Shown: piece after piece, positions 10,533-18,624 of the stretch | How positions within the stretch are numbered: position 1 is the first letter of the stretch | Layout: each line of letters begins with the position of its first letter | DNA from: JBBDMC01 sp963826055 | GTDB taxonomy: Bacteria; Pseudomonadota; Alphaproteobacteria; Rhizobiales; Kaistiaceae | Length of the DNA stretch: 64,000 nucleotides | NCBI GenBank assembly: GCA_963826055.1 | Contig: CAWGVO010000009.1 | Span: 558,001 to 622,000, forward strand | Reading direction: 5' to 3' | Notes under the pieces: generated by a model | The model's database searches: none | What the model was told of the DNA's origin: nothing | The model's input: the letters and a program-made list of their open reading frames with translations, nothing else | Translations under genes and position numbers: made by a program

Positions 10533-11032
10533 TACGAAGCCTCGCGGCGGTCGCGCCGCCGGTCGGCCGGCTGGTAGGCGAGCCGGCTGTGGTATTCGCA
10601 ATAGGGCATGCCGTTCCAGTGCCGGTGGCCGCAGAAATGGAACCCGTCGGTGCCGGGATCGCCGATCGGCCATTTGCACATCTGGTCGGTCAGTGCCATC
10701 AGCGAAATGTTGAGGCTGATCGGCACGACGATGTCCTCGATCGGCACCGGCGACGGCAGCCGCCGCGGCGCCGGATGCGCGTGTGTTTTCAGCGCCGTGT
10801 TGCCGGCGACGAAGTGGCGGGTCGCCGGCCGGTGCGGCGAGGCCGACCTGACCTTGCGCGGTCTGGCGCCGCTGGTCGCGGGCTTGGCCCGGCCCGACAG
10901 GCTCAGCCGATGCACCTTGCCGATGACGGCATTGCGGGTCACGCCGCCGAGTTGCCCGGCGATCTGACTGGCGCTCAGCCCCTCGGCCCACAACTTCTTA
11001 AGCAACTCGACGCGCTCTTCGGTCCATGACAT
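10529..11032 (-). CDS. gcrA: cell-cycle regulator GcrA
   Basis: Alphaproteobacterial sigma70-associated cell-cycle regulator whose targets are promoters carrying CcrM-methylated GANTC sites. 167 residues, unbroken. The N-terminal DNA-binding helix-turn-helix is MSWTEERVELLKKLWAEG through LGGVTRNAVIGKVHRLSLSG. A variable basic linker follows. The C-terminal part has CKWPIGDPG and FCGHRHWNGMPYCEYHSRLAY, the conserved cysteine/histidine-rich end that contacts sigma70. Start ATG 11032 lies 30-40 bases from two GANTC sites that form a perfect palindrome. The stop overlaps the phoB stop. Confidence 0.95.
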   Translation of the reverse strand: MSWTEERVELLKKLWAEGLSASQIAGQLGGVTRNAVIGKVHRLSLSGRAKPATSGARPRKVRSASPHRPATRHFVAGNTALKTHAHPAPRRLPSPVPIEDIVVPISLNISLMALTDQMCKWPIGDPGTDGFHFCGHRHWNGMPYCEYHSRLAYQPADRRRDRREASY

Positions 11033-11061
11033 GCCGCATCATCCCGTTGCCTCGCGCGTTG

Positions 11062-11195
11062 GATTCAGAATCCGCCTCCGTGCGCCGCCCGCTCCGCAGG
11101 ACGGTGCTAAACTCTCAACAATGGACCCGGAGATCCGCCGCACCCAACCAATCGCCGCGGAGGCTACAACAGCGTTTGACTCGCTGACAAGAGTC
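11062..11195. promoter_or_regulatory. cluster of four GANTC (CcrM) sites between gcrA and argD
   Basis: GATTC at 11062-11066 and GAATC at 11068-11072 lie within the perfect palindrome GGATTC-A-GAATCC (11061-11073), upstream of gcrA. GACTC at 11178-11182 and GAGTC at 11191-11195 form a second, spaced inverted pair. The 11033-11366 gap holds no gene that I can support. GANTC is the CcrM methylation sequence read by GcrA, so autoregulation of gcrA by methylation state is a reasonable inference. Confidence 0.65.
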
Positions 11196-11264
11196 GCAAA
11201 GACACACCGCCGCAAATTGACTGCTTTTCCCCAAGTCGTGCCCAGGCCGTCCAGAGCCCGCGGT

Positions 11265-11295
11265 TTGACAGCGATCGCGCCGCCGGTGGTATAAC
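11265..11295 (+). promoter_or_regulatory. sigma70-like promoter upstream of argD
   Basis: TTGACA at 11265-11270 and TATAAC at 11290-11295 are separated by 19 bases. Both boxes are close to consensus, though the spacer is two bases longer than ideal. Transcription would start near 11302, directly before the hairpin at 11304-11331 and about 65 bases before argD. Confidence 0.55.
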
Positions 11296-11303
11296 AAACA
11301 TGG

Positions 11304-11331
11304 AAAAGGGGCTGCCCCGGCGGCCCTTTTT
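11304..11331 (+). terminator. terminator-like hairpin in the argD leader
   Basis: A stem runs from AAAAGGG (11304-11310) and GCTGCC (11311-11316) to GGCGGC (11319-11324) and CCTTTTT (11325-11331), with two G-U pairs and a tiny loop. The 3' arm ends in five T, as in an intrinsic terminator. It starts almost at the predicted transcription start of the promoter at 11265-11295. It could attenuate argD, or end a transcript arriving from upstream. The A-run on its other side also gives a weaker terminator in the gcrA direction. Confidence 0.55.
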
Positions 11332-11366
11332 GGTTTTGCGGGGTCGGCCATCGGCCGAACGAAAAC

Positions 11367-12561
11367 ATGGATCGACTCACCGCTCTACGAGACCTTCGCG
11401 CGCGCCCCGATCGCGTTCGCGCGCGGCGAGGGCGCCTGGGTCGAGACCACCGACGGACGCCGGCTGCTCGATTTTTCCGGTGGCGTCGCCGTCAATTCCC
11501 TCGGCCACGCCCATCCCGCGCTCGTCGCCGCGCTCACCGAGCAGGCCGGCAAGCTGTGGCACGTCTCCAACCTCTTTCGCATTCCCGAGCAGGAGGCGCT
11601 GGCGGCGAAACTGTGCGCGCTGACGTTCGCCGACAAGGTGTTCTTCGCCAACTCCGGCGCCGAGGCCGTCGAGTGCGCCATCAAGACCGCGCGGCGCTAT
11701 CACTTTCGTCGGCGGTCATCCCGAGCGCACGCGCATCATTACCTTCACCGGCGCCTTCCACGGGCGCACGCTGGCGACGCTCGCCGCCACCGGCAGCGCC
11801 AAGTACCTGGAAGGGTTTGGCACGCCGGCCCCGGGCTTCGACCAGGTGCCGCTCGGCGACATCAAGGCGGTCGCGGCCGCCATTGGTCCCGAAACCGCCG
11901 CCATCATGATCGAGCCGATCCAGGGCGAGGGCGGCGTACGCCGGGTCGAGGGCCAGTTCCTGCGCGACCTGCGCGCGCTTTGCGACAAGCACCACCTGCT
12001 CCTGATCTTCGACGAGGTGCAGACCGGGATGGGACGCACCGGCCGGCTGTTCGGCTACGAGTGGTCGGGCGTGGCGCCCGACATCATGGCCACCGCCAAG
12101 GGCATCGGCGGCGGCTTCCCGCTCGGCGCATGCCTGGCGACCGCCGAGGCGGCCAAGGGCATGACGCCCGGCACCCACGGCTCCACCTTCGGCGGCAATC
12201 CGCTGGCGATGGCGGTCGGCAACGCCGTCATCGACATCGTCGGCAAGCCGGAGTTCCTCGAGCACGTTCGCGCTATGGGCCTTTATCTGAAGCAACGGCT
12301 GGCGTCGGTCATCGACGGTCATCCACAGGTCGTCGCCGAAGTGCGCGGCGAGGGGCTGCTCATCGGCATCCGCTGCGTCAAGCCGGCCGCTGACGTGATC
12401 GCGGCGATGCGCGAGCACGGTCTGCTCGCCGCCGCCGCCGGCGACAACGTCGTCCGGCTGCTGCCGCCGCTGAACGTCGCCGAGACGGAGGTCGATGCGG
12501 CGATCGACCGTCTCGAGCGGCGCTCGCCGCGCTCGAGCCGGTCGCGCCGGTGCCCGGATAG
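11367..12561 (+). CDS. argD: acetylornithine aminotransferase, frame-broken
   Basis: PLP-dependent class III aminotransferase of arginine synthesis, converting N-acetylglutamate semialdehyde to acetylornithine. About 398 codons. Visible are the N-terminal GEGAWVETTDGRRLLDF, the phosphate-binding FFANSGAEAVECAIK, the PLP-interacting Asp in LLLIFDEVQTGMGRTG and the Schiff-base Lys in MATAKGIGGGFPLGA. Extra bases near 11385 and 11703 break the frame. A missing G near 12530 restores the natural end, PVAPVPG, with TAG at 12559-12561; this is one of the few deletion-type breaks here. argF follows after nine bases, so argD-argF is an operon. Confidence 0.92.
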
Positions 12562-12570
12562 GCGGCGACG

Positions 12571-13482
12571 ATGGCACGCCATTTCCTCGACCTTGCCGAC
12601 TTCGACGGCGATACGCTGAAGGCGATCGTCGCGCGGAGCCGCACCTTGAAGGCAGCGTCCGTCGAGCCCGGCCGTCCGGGGCCGCTCGCCGGCAAGACGC
12701 TCGCGATGATTTTCGAGCAGCACTCGACCCGCACCCGCGTCTCTTTCGACGTCGCCATGAAGAAGCTCGGCGGCGACACGGTGGTGCTCACCGGCAAGGA
12801 GATGCAGCTCAGCCGCGACGAGACGATCGCCGACACGGCACGCGTCCTGTCGCGCTACGTCGACGCCGTCATGATCCGCGCGCTCGACCACGCCCTCGTC
12901 GTCGAGCTCGCCGCCAACGCCAGTGTTCCGGTGATCAACGGCCTCACCCGTTATTCGCATCCCTGCCAGGTGGTCGCCGACGTGATGACCTACGAGGAGC
13001 ACAAGGGACCGATCGCGGGAGCGACGGTCGCCTGGATGGGCGATGCCAACAACGTGCTGACCTCGTGGGTGCACGCCGCCGCGCGCTGGGGCTTCCGTCT
13101 GAACGTTGCCGGGCCGGCGGAGCTGGCGCCGAAGCCGGACCTGCTGACGTGGGCGGCCGACAACGGCGCCGAGGTGTGCGTCACCGCCAGCGCCGCCGAA
13201 GCGGCGGCGGGCGCCGATTGCATCGTCACCGACACCTGGGTGTCGATGGGCGACAGCGAGCGCGAGCGCCGCCACAAGCTGCTGATGCCTTACCAGGTCA
13301 ACGAGCGACTGATGGCGAAGGCGAAGCCGGACACTATCTTCATGCACTGCCTGCCCGCCCATCGCGGCGAGGAGGTGAGCGACGGGGTGATCGACGGCCC
13401 GCGCTCGGTGGTGTTCGACGAGGCGGAGAACCGCCTCCACGCCCAGAAGGGCATTCTCCTGTGGTGTTTCGGCCTGATTTGA
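12571..13482 (+). CDS. argF: ornithine carbamoyltransferase
   Basis: Makes citrulline from ornithine and carbamoyl phosphate in arginine synthesis. 303 residues, unbroken. The carbamoyl-phosphate loop is HSTRTRVSFDV near residue 50. The HPCQ motif is SHPCQVVAD. The ornithine-binding segment is VSMGDSERERRH. The catalytic Cys region is HCLPAHRGEEV near residue 250. Length and motifs are typical of the anabolic enzyme. It follows argD at nine bases, with hslO next. Confidence 0.96.
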   Translation: MARHFLDLADFDGDTLKAIVARSRTLKAASVEPGRPGPLAGKTLAMIFEQHSTRTRVSFDVAMKKLGGDTVVLTGKEMQLSRDETIADTARVLSRYVDAVMIRALDHALVVELAANASVPVINGLTRYSHPCQVVADVMTYEEHKGPIAGATVAWMGDANNVLTSWVHAAARWGFRLNVAGPAELAPKPDLLTWAADNGAEVCVTASAAEAAAGADCIVTDTWVSMGDSERERRHKLLMPYQVNERLMAKAKPDTIFMHCLPAHRGEEVSDGVIDGPRSVVFDEAENRLHAQKGILLWCFGLI

Positions 13483-13496
13483 AATGACGCTGAGTT

Positions 13497-14482
13497 TTGA
13501 AGGAGTTAGCAGAACCGCTCGGCCCCGCCGGCGACGACGCGGTGAGGCCTTTCGCGGTCGAGGCGCTGGACGTGCGCGGCCGCGTCATCCAGATGGGACC
13601 CGCCCTCGACGCCATGCTTGCGCGTCACGACTACCCGCCGGTGGTCGCCCGCCTGCTTGCCGAGGCGATCGTGCTCACCGTGCTGCTCGGCTCCTCGCTC
13701 AAGTTCGACGGCAAGTTCATCCTGCAGACCGACAGCGACGGTCCGGTCGACATGCTGGTGGTCGACTACCGCACCAGCGGCGGCGTGCGCGCCTATGCGC
13801 GCTTCGACCGCGACGGTGTCGCCGCGGCGACTGCCGCCGGCGGTGCCGATCCCGGCACGCTGCTCGGCACGGGTACGCTCGCCATGACCGTGGACCAGGG
13901 CGCCAACATGAGCCGCTACCAGGGTGTGGTGCCGTTGGAGGGCAAGAGCCTGGAGGAGGTGGCTCACACCTATTTCCGCCAGTCCGAACAGATTCCGACC
14001 CGCGTCCGCCTCGCCGTCGCCGAGATGCAGGCGCGCGAGGCCGGTCGCATCCGGCACCACTGGCGGGCCGGCGGCGTGGTCGTCCAGTTCCTCCCCGATG
14101 CGCCCGAGCGGCTGAGGCCGCGCGACCTGCCGGGCGGCGACGTCCCCGAAGGCATCGATGTCGGCGGCCTGGGTCGACGAGGACGACGCCTGGGTCGAGG
14201 CGCTGTCGCTGGTCGGCACCGTCCAGGACGATGAACTGACCGATCCCGCCGTTCCGGTCGAACAACTGCTGTTCAGGCTGTTCAACCAGCGCGGCGTTCG
14301 CGTGTTCCGCGCCGCCCCGGTGCGCGACCAGTGCTCGTGTTCCCGCGAAAAAGTCGCCAACGTCCTCGCCACTTTCACGCGCCGAGGAGATCGCCGAAAG
14401 CGTTGAAAACGAAGCGATTTCGGTGAAGTGCGAATTCTGCGGCGAGACCTACCGCTTCGACCCGGCCGAATTCGGCGGCTGA
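13497..14482 (+). CDS. hslO: redox-regulated chaperone Hsp33, frame-broken
   Basis: Cytoplasmic holdase chaperone switched on by oxidative unfolding. About 328 codons. The N-terminal domain shows VARLLAEAIVLTVLLGSSLKF and GPVDMLVVDYRTSGGVRAYAR. The C-terminal zinc module has both cysteine pairs, CSC near residue 280 and CEFC near 313, so redox sensing looks intact. Single-base breaks lie near 14160 and 14390; the stop is at 14480-14482. The start is uncertain: TTG 13497 is in frame, while an ATG at 13484 would need one more correction. It follows argF by 14 bases. Confidence 0.88.
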
Positions 14483-14488
14483 GGCGTC

Positions 14489-15409
14489 CTATTCCGGCAG
14501 AGCGCCGTCCCGCAACTGGCGCAGCGTCGCGAGGCTCCACGGATAGAGCCGCGGGTAGGGCTCGATCGCATACCCCGGGTCGGCCATCGTGAAGGCGGCG
14601 TGGGCGCGATAGAAGCGCGCCGCCGGCTTCGCCGCCTCGCCGAGGCGCGTCCGCACGAACGCCCGCGCAGCGTCGATGTCGGCCGGCGTCACCTGGGGCG
14701 TCATCTCCAGGAAGATCGGAGCGGTGATGGTGTCGTAGAGCGGGTCGCCGACGAGCGTGTAGCTCGAGAAGTCGACCAGCCCGCACACCGCCAGCAGCCC
14801 GTCGAGGTGGACGTTGCCGGGGAAGTAGTCGCCGTGGACGAGCGTCTTGCGCGGTCTGCGGATCGAGGCGTTCGAGAAGCGCCAGCGCCTTCGCCCGGAG
14901 GTCGTCGACGTTGCCCACCTCGGCGGCGATGACGGCGCCGTTGCGCAACAGGGCGCGGTTGATGCTGCGGCGGAAATACTCGGACCACGTTTCGGCGTGG
15001 ATCGGCGCCGCGCCGAGGATCTGCCCATAGGGGCGATCGGGCAGCTCGATCGCGTCCAGCAGGTCCGAACTGGTGAGGTAGCTCCGCAAGGCGTCGTCCC
15101 GGCGCACGCCCTTGAGGCCCGGCAGAAGCGTCACCAGCGCGGTGCCCGGCACGCGCCGCTCGATGGTGTAACGGCCGGACGGTGTCGATCGTCTCGATCG
15201 CGGGCGTGACGAGCGGCGCGCCGCCCGTCGATCTCGGCGAGGAACGCTTTCAACAGGTTGAGCGCCGCCACGTCGCCGGTGACCTTAAGGACGCGCAGGA
15301 CGCGGTTTGCGTCGAGAGCATAGACAAGCGACTGCCGGCCCGACCCGATCAGCGCGGACGGACCGAGCCCGAACTCGGCAACGATGCGTTCGACGGACGT
15401 GATTGCCAT
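14489..15409 (-). CDS. aminoglycoside phosphotransferase-fold kinase, substrate unknown
   Basis: Small-molecule kinase of the APH/choline-kinase superfamily. About 307 codons. The N-lobe has LIGSGRQSLVYALD and a Lys in VLRVLKVTGD. The catalytic loop is LVHGDYFPGNVHL and the metal-binding Asp lies in LVDFSSYTLVGDPLYD. The substrate cannot be told from sequence; many such proteins phosphorylate sugars or amino alcohols and are not resistance enzymes. At least three one-base breaks occur (15150-15235 and near 14855). Start ATG 15409 lies 26 bases after the apaG stop, on the same strand, so it probably belongs to a metZ-apaG transcript. The converging hslO stop is six bases away. Confidence 0.75.
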
Positions 15410-15435
15410 CGCGTCGGCAGGGCCGCCCGACCCCC

Positions 15436-15828
15436 TCAATGGACCGTTCGCTCGGCGTCGGGCAGGTCGAGCGAGAACGCCGGGATCGGGATGGAAAACA
15501 TCTCGCCGCGCTCGTTCTGCATCTCGTAGCTGCCGACCATGATGCCCGATGGCGTCGTCAGCGGGCAGCCGCTGGTATAGGCGAAGGTCTCGCCGGGTTT
15601 GAGCACCGGCTCCTTGCCGACCACGCCGGACCCGTGCACCTCCTCGGTGCGGCCGTTGCCGTCGGTGATTTGCCAATGGCGCGAGCGCAAGCGCACTTCC
15701 TCGGCGCCGAGGTTGGAAATCTCGATCGTGTAGGCCCAGAAATAGCGGCTGAGCTCCGGCGAGGATTCCTCGTCGACGAAGCTCGGCTCGACCGTGACCT
15801 GAATGTCGCGGGTGGTCGCCCGATACAT
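15436..15828 (-). CDS. apaG: ApaG domain protein
   Basis: Small FN3-like protein of the ApaG family, linked in enterobacteria to Co/Mg homeostasis and dinucleoside polyphosphate levels; the biochemical role is unsettled. 130 residues, unbroken. Characteristic stretches are FWAYTIEISNLGAEEVRL, HWQITDGNG, the Gly-rich GSGVVGKEPVLKPGE and SGCPLTTPSGIMVGSYEM. ATG 15828 is chosen because MYRATTRDIQV matches the family start; an upstream in-frame extension lacks similarity. It lies 87 bases after the metZ stop on the same strand. Confidence 0.93.
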   Translation of the reverse strand: MYRATTRDIQVTVEPSFVDEESSPELSRYFWAYTIEISNLGAEEVRLRSRHWQITDGNGRTEEVHGSGVVGKEPVLKPGETFAYTSGCPLTTPSGIMVGSYEMQNERGEMFSIPIPAFSLDLPDAERTVH

Positions 15829-15915
15829 GGCTGGAGTCCTGCAAACGATGCGAGACGGGTGTAAGCGGACGGACAAATGCCGTCAATCCGCCTCGGCCGA
15901 ACACGATGAACGGGC

Positions 15916-17134
15916 TCAGGTCGAGCGTATCGAGCGCCCGTTCGAGGTCTTCGCCGAGGTCGTCGACGTCTTCCAGCCCGACCGACAGGCGCAGCATCCC
16001 CTGGGTGATGCCGAGCTCCAGCCGCGCCTCCTCGCTCAACCGCTGGTGGGTCGTCGTCGACGGGTGTGTGACGAGGCTCTTGGCGTCGCCGAGGTTGTTG
16101 GAGATGCCGACGATCCGGAGCGCGTTCGAGACCTTGAAAGCGCGCCTTGCGCCCGCCCTTCACCTCGAAGGCGATCATCGTCGAACCGCCGCTCATCTGG
16201 CGTTGGGCGAGGTCGTGCTGCGGGTGGTCGGCGCGCCCGGGGTAGAGCACGCGGCTGACCTTGCGGTGTCCGGCGAGGCGGTCGGCCAGCACCGCCGCCG
16301 TCGCCGTCTGCCGCTCGACCCTGACCGGCAGCGTCTCCAGGCCCTTCAGCAGCAGCCAGGCGTTGAACGGGCTGAGCGACGGACCGGTCTGGCGCAGGAA
16401 CGTGTGCAGATGGTCCATGACGAAGCCCTTGTCGGCGAGGATGATGCCGCCGAGCGAGCGCCCCTGTCCGTCGATGTGCTTGGTGGCCGAATAGACGACC
16501 ACGTCGGCGCCGAGCGCCAGCGGCCGCTGGTAGAGCGGCGTCGCGAAGACGTTGTCGACGATCAGGCGGGCGCCGACAGCGTGGGCGATCTCGGCGACGG
16601 CGGCGATGTCGATGATTTCCAGCGTCGGGTTGGTCGGGCTCTCCAGGAACAGCGCCTTCGTCTTGCCCTTCTTCACCGCGCGCCGCCACTGGCCGAGGTC
16701 GGTGCCGTCGACCAGCGTCGACGTCATGCCGTAGCGCGGCAGCAGGTCCTCGACCACGTAGCGGCACGACCCGAACAGCGCCTTGGCGGCAACCACATGG
16801 TCGCCGGCCTTGAGGTGACACAGAAAGGCCGACGGTCACCGCCGCCATGCCGCTCGCCGTCGCCCGCGCCATCTCGGCGCCTTCCAGGAGCCGCATGCGC
16901 TCCTCGAACATGGCGACCGTCGGGTTGGCGTAGCGCGAGTAGATGAAGCCCGGCTCGTCGCCCTTGAAGCGCCGCTCGGCCTGCTCGGCGCTGTCGTAGA
17001 CGTAGCTTTGCGTCATGAAGATCGCCTCGGCGTTCTCGCCGAATTGCGATCTCAGGATGCCGCCGTGCACCAGCTGGGTGGCCGGCCTCAGCCGGCCGCT
17101 CTTCTTTGCCGCTTTCTTCGACTTTCTTCGCCAT
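15916..17134 (-). CDS. metZ: O-succinylhomoserine sulfhydrylase, frame-broken
   Basis: Cys/Met-metabolism PLP enzyme that makes homocysteine from O-succinylhomoserine and sulfide. About 406 codons. Motifs: FIYSRYANPTVAMFEER, the PLP-stacking ASGMAAV, NVFATPLYQRPLALGADVV, and YSATKHIDGQG with the Schiff-base Lys. The C-terminal end has QRLSEEARLELGITQGMLRLSVGLED. About four single-base breaks occur (near 17090, 16830, 16130 and the extreme end). Correcting the last one ends the protein at ALDTLD with TGA at 15918-15916. Start ATG 17134 lies 14 bases after the terminator of an upstream SAM-II riboswitch, so methionine supply controls it. Confidence 0.9.
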
Positions 17135-17148
17135 GTCCCGTCTCCAAC

Positions 17149-17174
17149 AAAAAACCCGGCCCAAGCGGCCGGGT
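17149..17174 (-). terminator. intrinsic terminator of the metZ riboswitch
   Basis: On the minus strand, ACCCGGCC (17174-17167) pairs perfectly with GGCCGGGT (17161-17154) around a five-base loop and is followed by six T (through 17149). It lies 14 bases upstream of the metZ ATG and 18 bases downstream of the SAM-II aptamer. A terminator at this place is the expected expression platform. Confidence 0.85.
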
Positions 17175-17192
17175 CGGGAACATGCCCTCCGG

Positions 17193-17246
17193 CCTTTTAG
17201 CGATTTGTTTTACGTGGCTGCAAGCCGGCCGGCTCAAATGACCACG
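17193..17246 (-). promoter_or_regulatory. SAM-II riboswitch aptamer upstream of metZ
   Basis: Reading the minus strand from 17246: CGTGGTCATTTG, then GCCGGCCGGC, then TTGCAGCCACG, an A-rich stretch, and GCTAAAA ending near 17194. CGTGG pairs with CCACG as P1. The conserved ATTTG and GCTAAA elements form the second helix and triplex of the SAM-II pseudoknot. This matches the class found before metA and metZ in alphaproteobacteria. Rising S-adenosylmethionine would favour the terminator at 17149-17174 and shut off metZ. Confidence 0.9.
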
Positions 17247-17310
17247 GACGGTTTCTTCATAGTGCCGCATGAACTTGGCGTCAATCGCCGGCTGCGGTAA
17301 GCGATGGTCC

Positions 17311-17399
17311 GTCATTCCGGCGGAAGCCGGAATCCATCGTGGGGCAGGCCGATCTTTTCGCTGACGATTGCGATAGACCCCGGCTTGCGCCGGGGTGAC
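17311..17399. repeat. palindromic repeat element, family A
   Basis: An 89-bp element bounded by GTCAT and GTGAC, with two internal palindromes: TCCGGCGGAAGCCGGA near 17316 and CCCCGGCTTGCGCCGGGG near 17378. It lies between the metZ riboswitch and dcd. The layout resembles intergenic palindromic units common in Hyphomicrobiales genomes. It carries no gene. Confidence 0.7.
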
Positions 17400-17429
17400 G
17401 GGCGAACCTTCCTGATTGGAAGCAAATGA

Positions 17430-18525
17430 ATGGCTGAAGAACCCCACGGCATCCTTCCCGCCGACCGCATCCTCGCCATGGTCGAACACGGGCGAGATCG
17501 GCGATCGCGCGTCCGCTCGACCCCGACCAGGTCCAGCCGGCGAGCCTCGACCTCCGCCTCGGCGAAACCGCCTACCGGGTGCGCGCGAGCTTTCTGCCGG
17601 GGCCCGGGAACGATCGTCGCCGACCGGCTCGACAACGTGACGCTGCACGAGTTCAGCCTCGCCGATGGCGCCGTGCTGGAGACCGGCTGCGTCTACATCG
17701 TCCCGCTGATGGAAAGCCTGAAGCTGCCGAAAGACCTTGCCGCCGCGGCCAACCCGAAGTCGTCCACCGGCCGCCTCGACGTCTTCACCCGCGTCATCAC
17801 CGACCGCGCCCAGGAATTCGACGTTATCCCGGCCGGTTACCGGGGGCCGCTCTACATCGAGGTGAGCCCGCGCACCTTCCCGATCCTGGTCCGCGCCGGC
17901 TCGCGGCTGACCCAGATGCGCTTTCGCCGCGGCGAGGCGCGGCTCGACGACGCCGCGCTGACGGCACTCCACAGCCGCGAACGGCTGGTCGACGACGATG
18001 CCCATATCGATAACGGCCTCACCGTCTCCATCGACCTTGCAGGCTCCGGCGCCGACGTCGTCGGCTACCGTGCCAAGCGCTACACCGCCGTCATCGACGT
18101 CGACAAACGCGGCGCACTACGAGCCGCTGGAGTTCTGGGAGCCGATCCGCCGCCACGGCGCGGCCGAACTGGTGCTCGACCCCGACCAGTTCTACATCCT
18201 CGTCTCGCGCGAGGCCGTCCACGTGCCGCCCGACTACGCCGCCGAGATGGTGCCGTTCGATCCGCTGGTGGGCGAATTCCGCGTCCACTACGCCGGCTTC
18301 TTCGATCCGGGCTTCGGCCACGCCAACGCGGGCGGGCAGGGGAGCCGCGCCGTGCTGGAGGTGCGGAGCCACGAGGTGCCGTTCATCCTCGAGCACGGCC
18401 AGATCGTCGGGCGCCTCATCTACGAGAAGATGACCGCGCGACCGGCGAAGCTCTACGGCGCCGACCTCGGCTCCAACTACCAGGCCCAGGGCCTGAAGCT
18501 GAGCAAGCATTTTCGGGTAACGTAG
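17430..18525 (+). CDS. dcd: 2'-deoxycytidine 5'-triphosphate deaminase, long form, frame-broken
   Basis: Deaminates dCTP to dUTP for thymidylate synthesis. About 365 codons, the double-length form found in alphaproteobacteria, in which two dUTPase-like folds are joined. Visible are QPASLDLRLGETAYRVRASF, the active-site AAAANPKSSTGRLDVFTRV and the glycine-rich IPAGYRGPLYIEVSPR. The second half has FWEPIRRHG and HEVPFILEHGQIVGRLIYE. Four one-base breaks move the frame (near 17500, 17520, 17605 and 18110). Start ATG 17430 follows GGAAG. The TAG stop at 18523-18525 lies inside the outer end of a palindromic repeat, so the last residues may derive from repeat insertion. Confidence 0.9.
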
Positions 18526-18601
18526 CCCGCATGAAGCGGAGCGGAATGCGGGAAACCTTGAAGTGGGAAACTCGGATTTCGCTTCGCTCCATCCAGGCTA
18601 C
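18522..18601. repeat. palindromic repeat element, family B
   Basis: 80-bp element with ends GTAGCC and GGCTAC. Internal arms include AGCGGAGCG paired imperfectly with CGCTTCGCT, and ATGCGGGAAAC opposite a GGGAAACTCGGAT stretch. It lies between the convergent ends of dcd and the ligase gene and contributes the dcd stop codon. It looks like the widespread GTAGCC...GGCTAC palindromic units of rhizobial genomes. Confidence 0.7.
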
Positions 18602-18624
18602 GGGCCTGGCGGGAGGCGGGAGAG

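Noticed and set aside
14489..15409. Aminoglycoside resistance gene
   Set aside because: The APH fold is shared by many metabolic kinases; there is no resistance-gene context.
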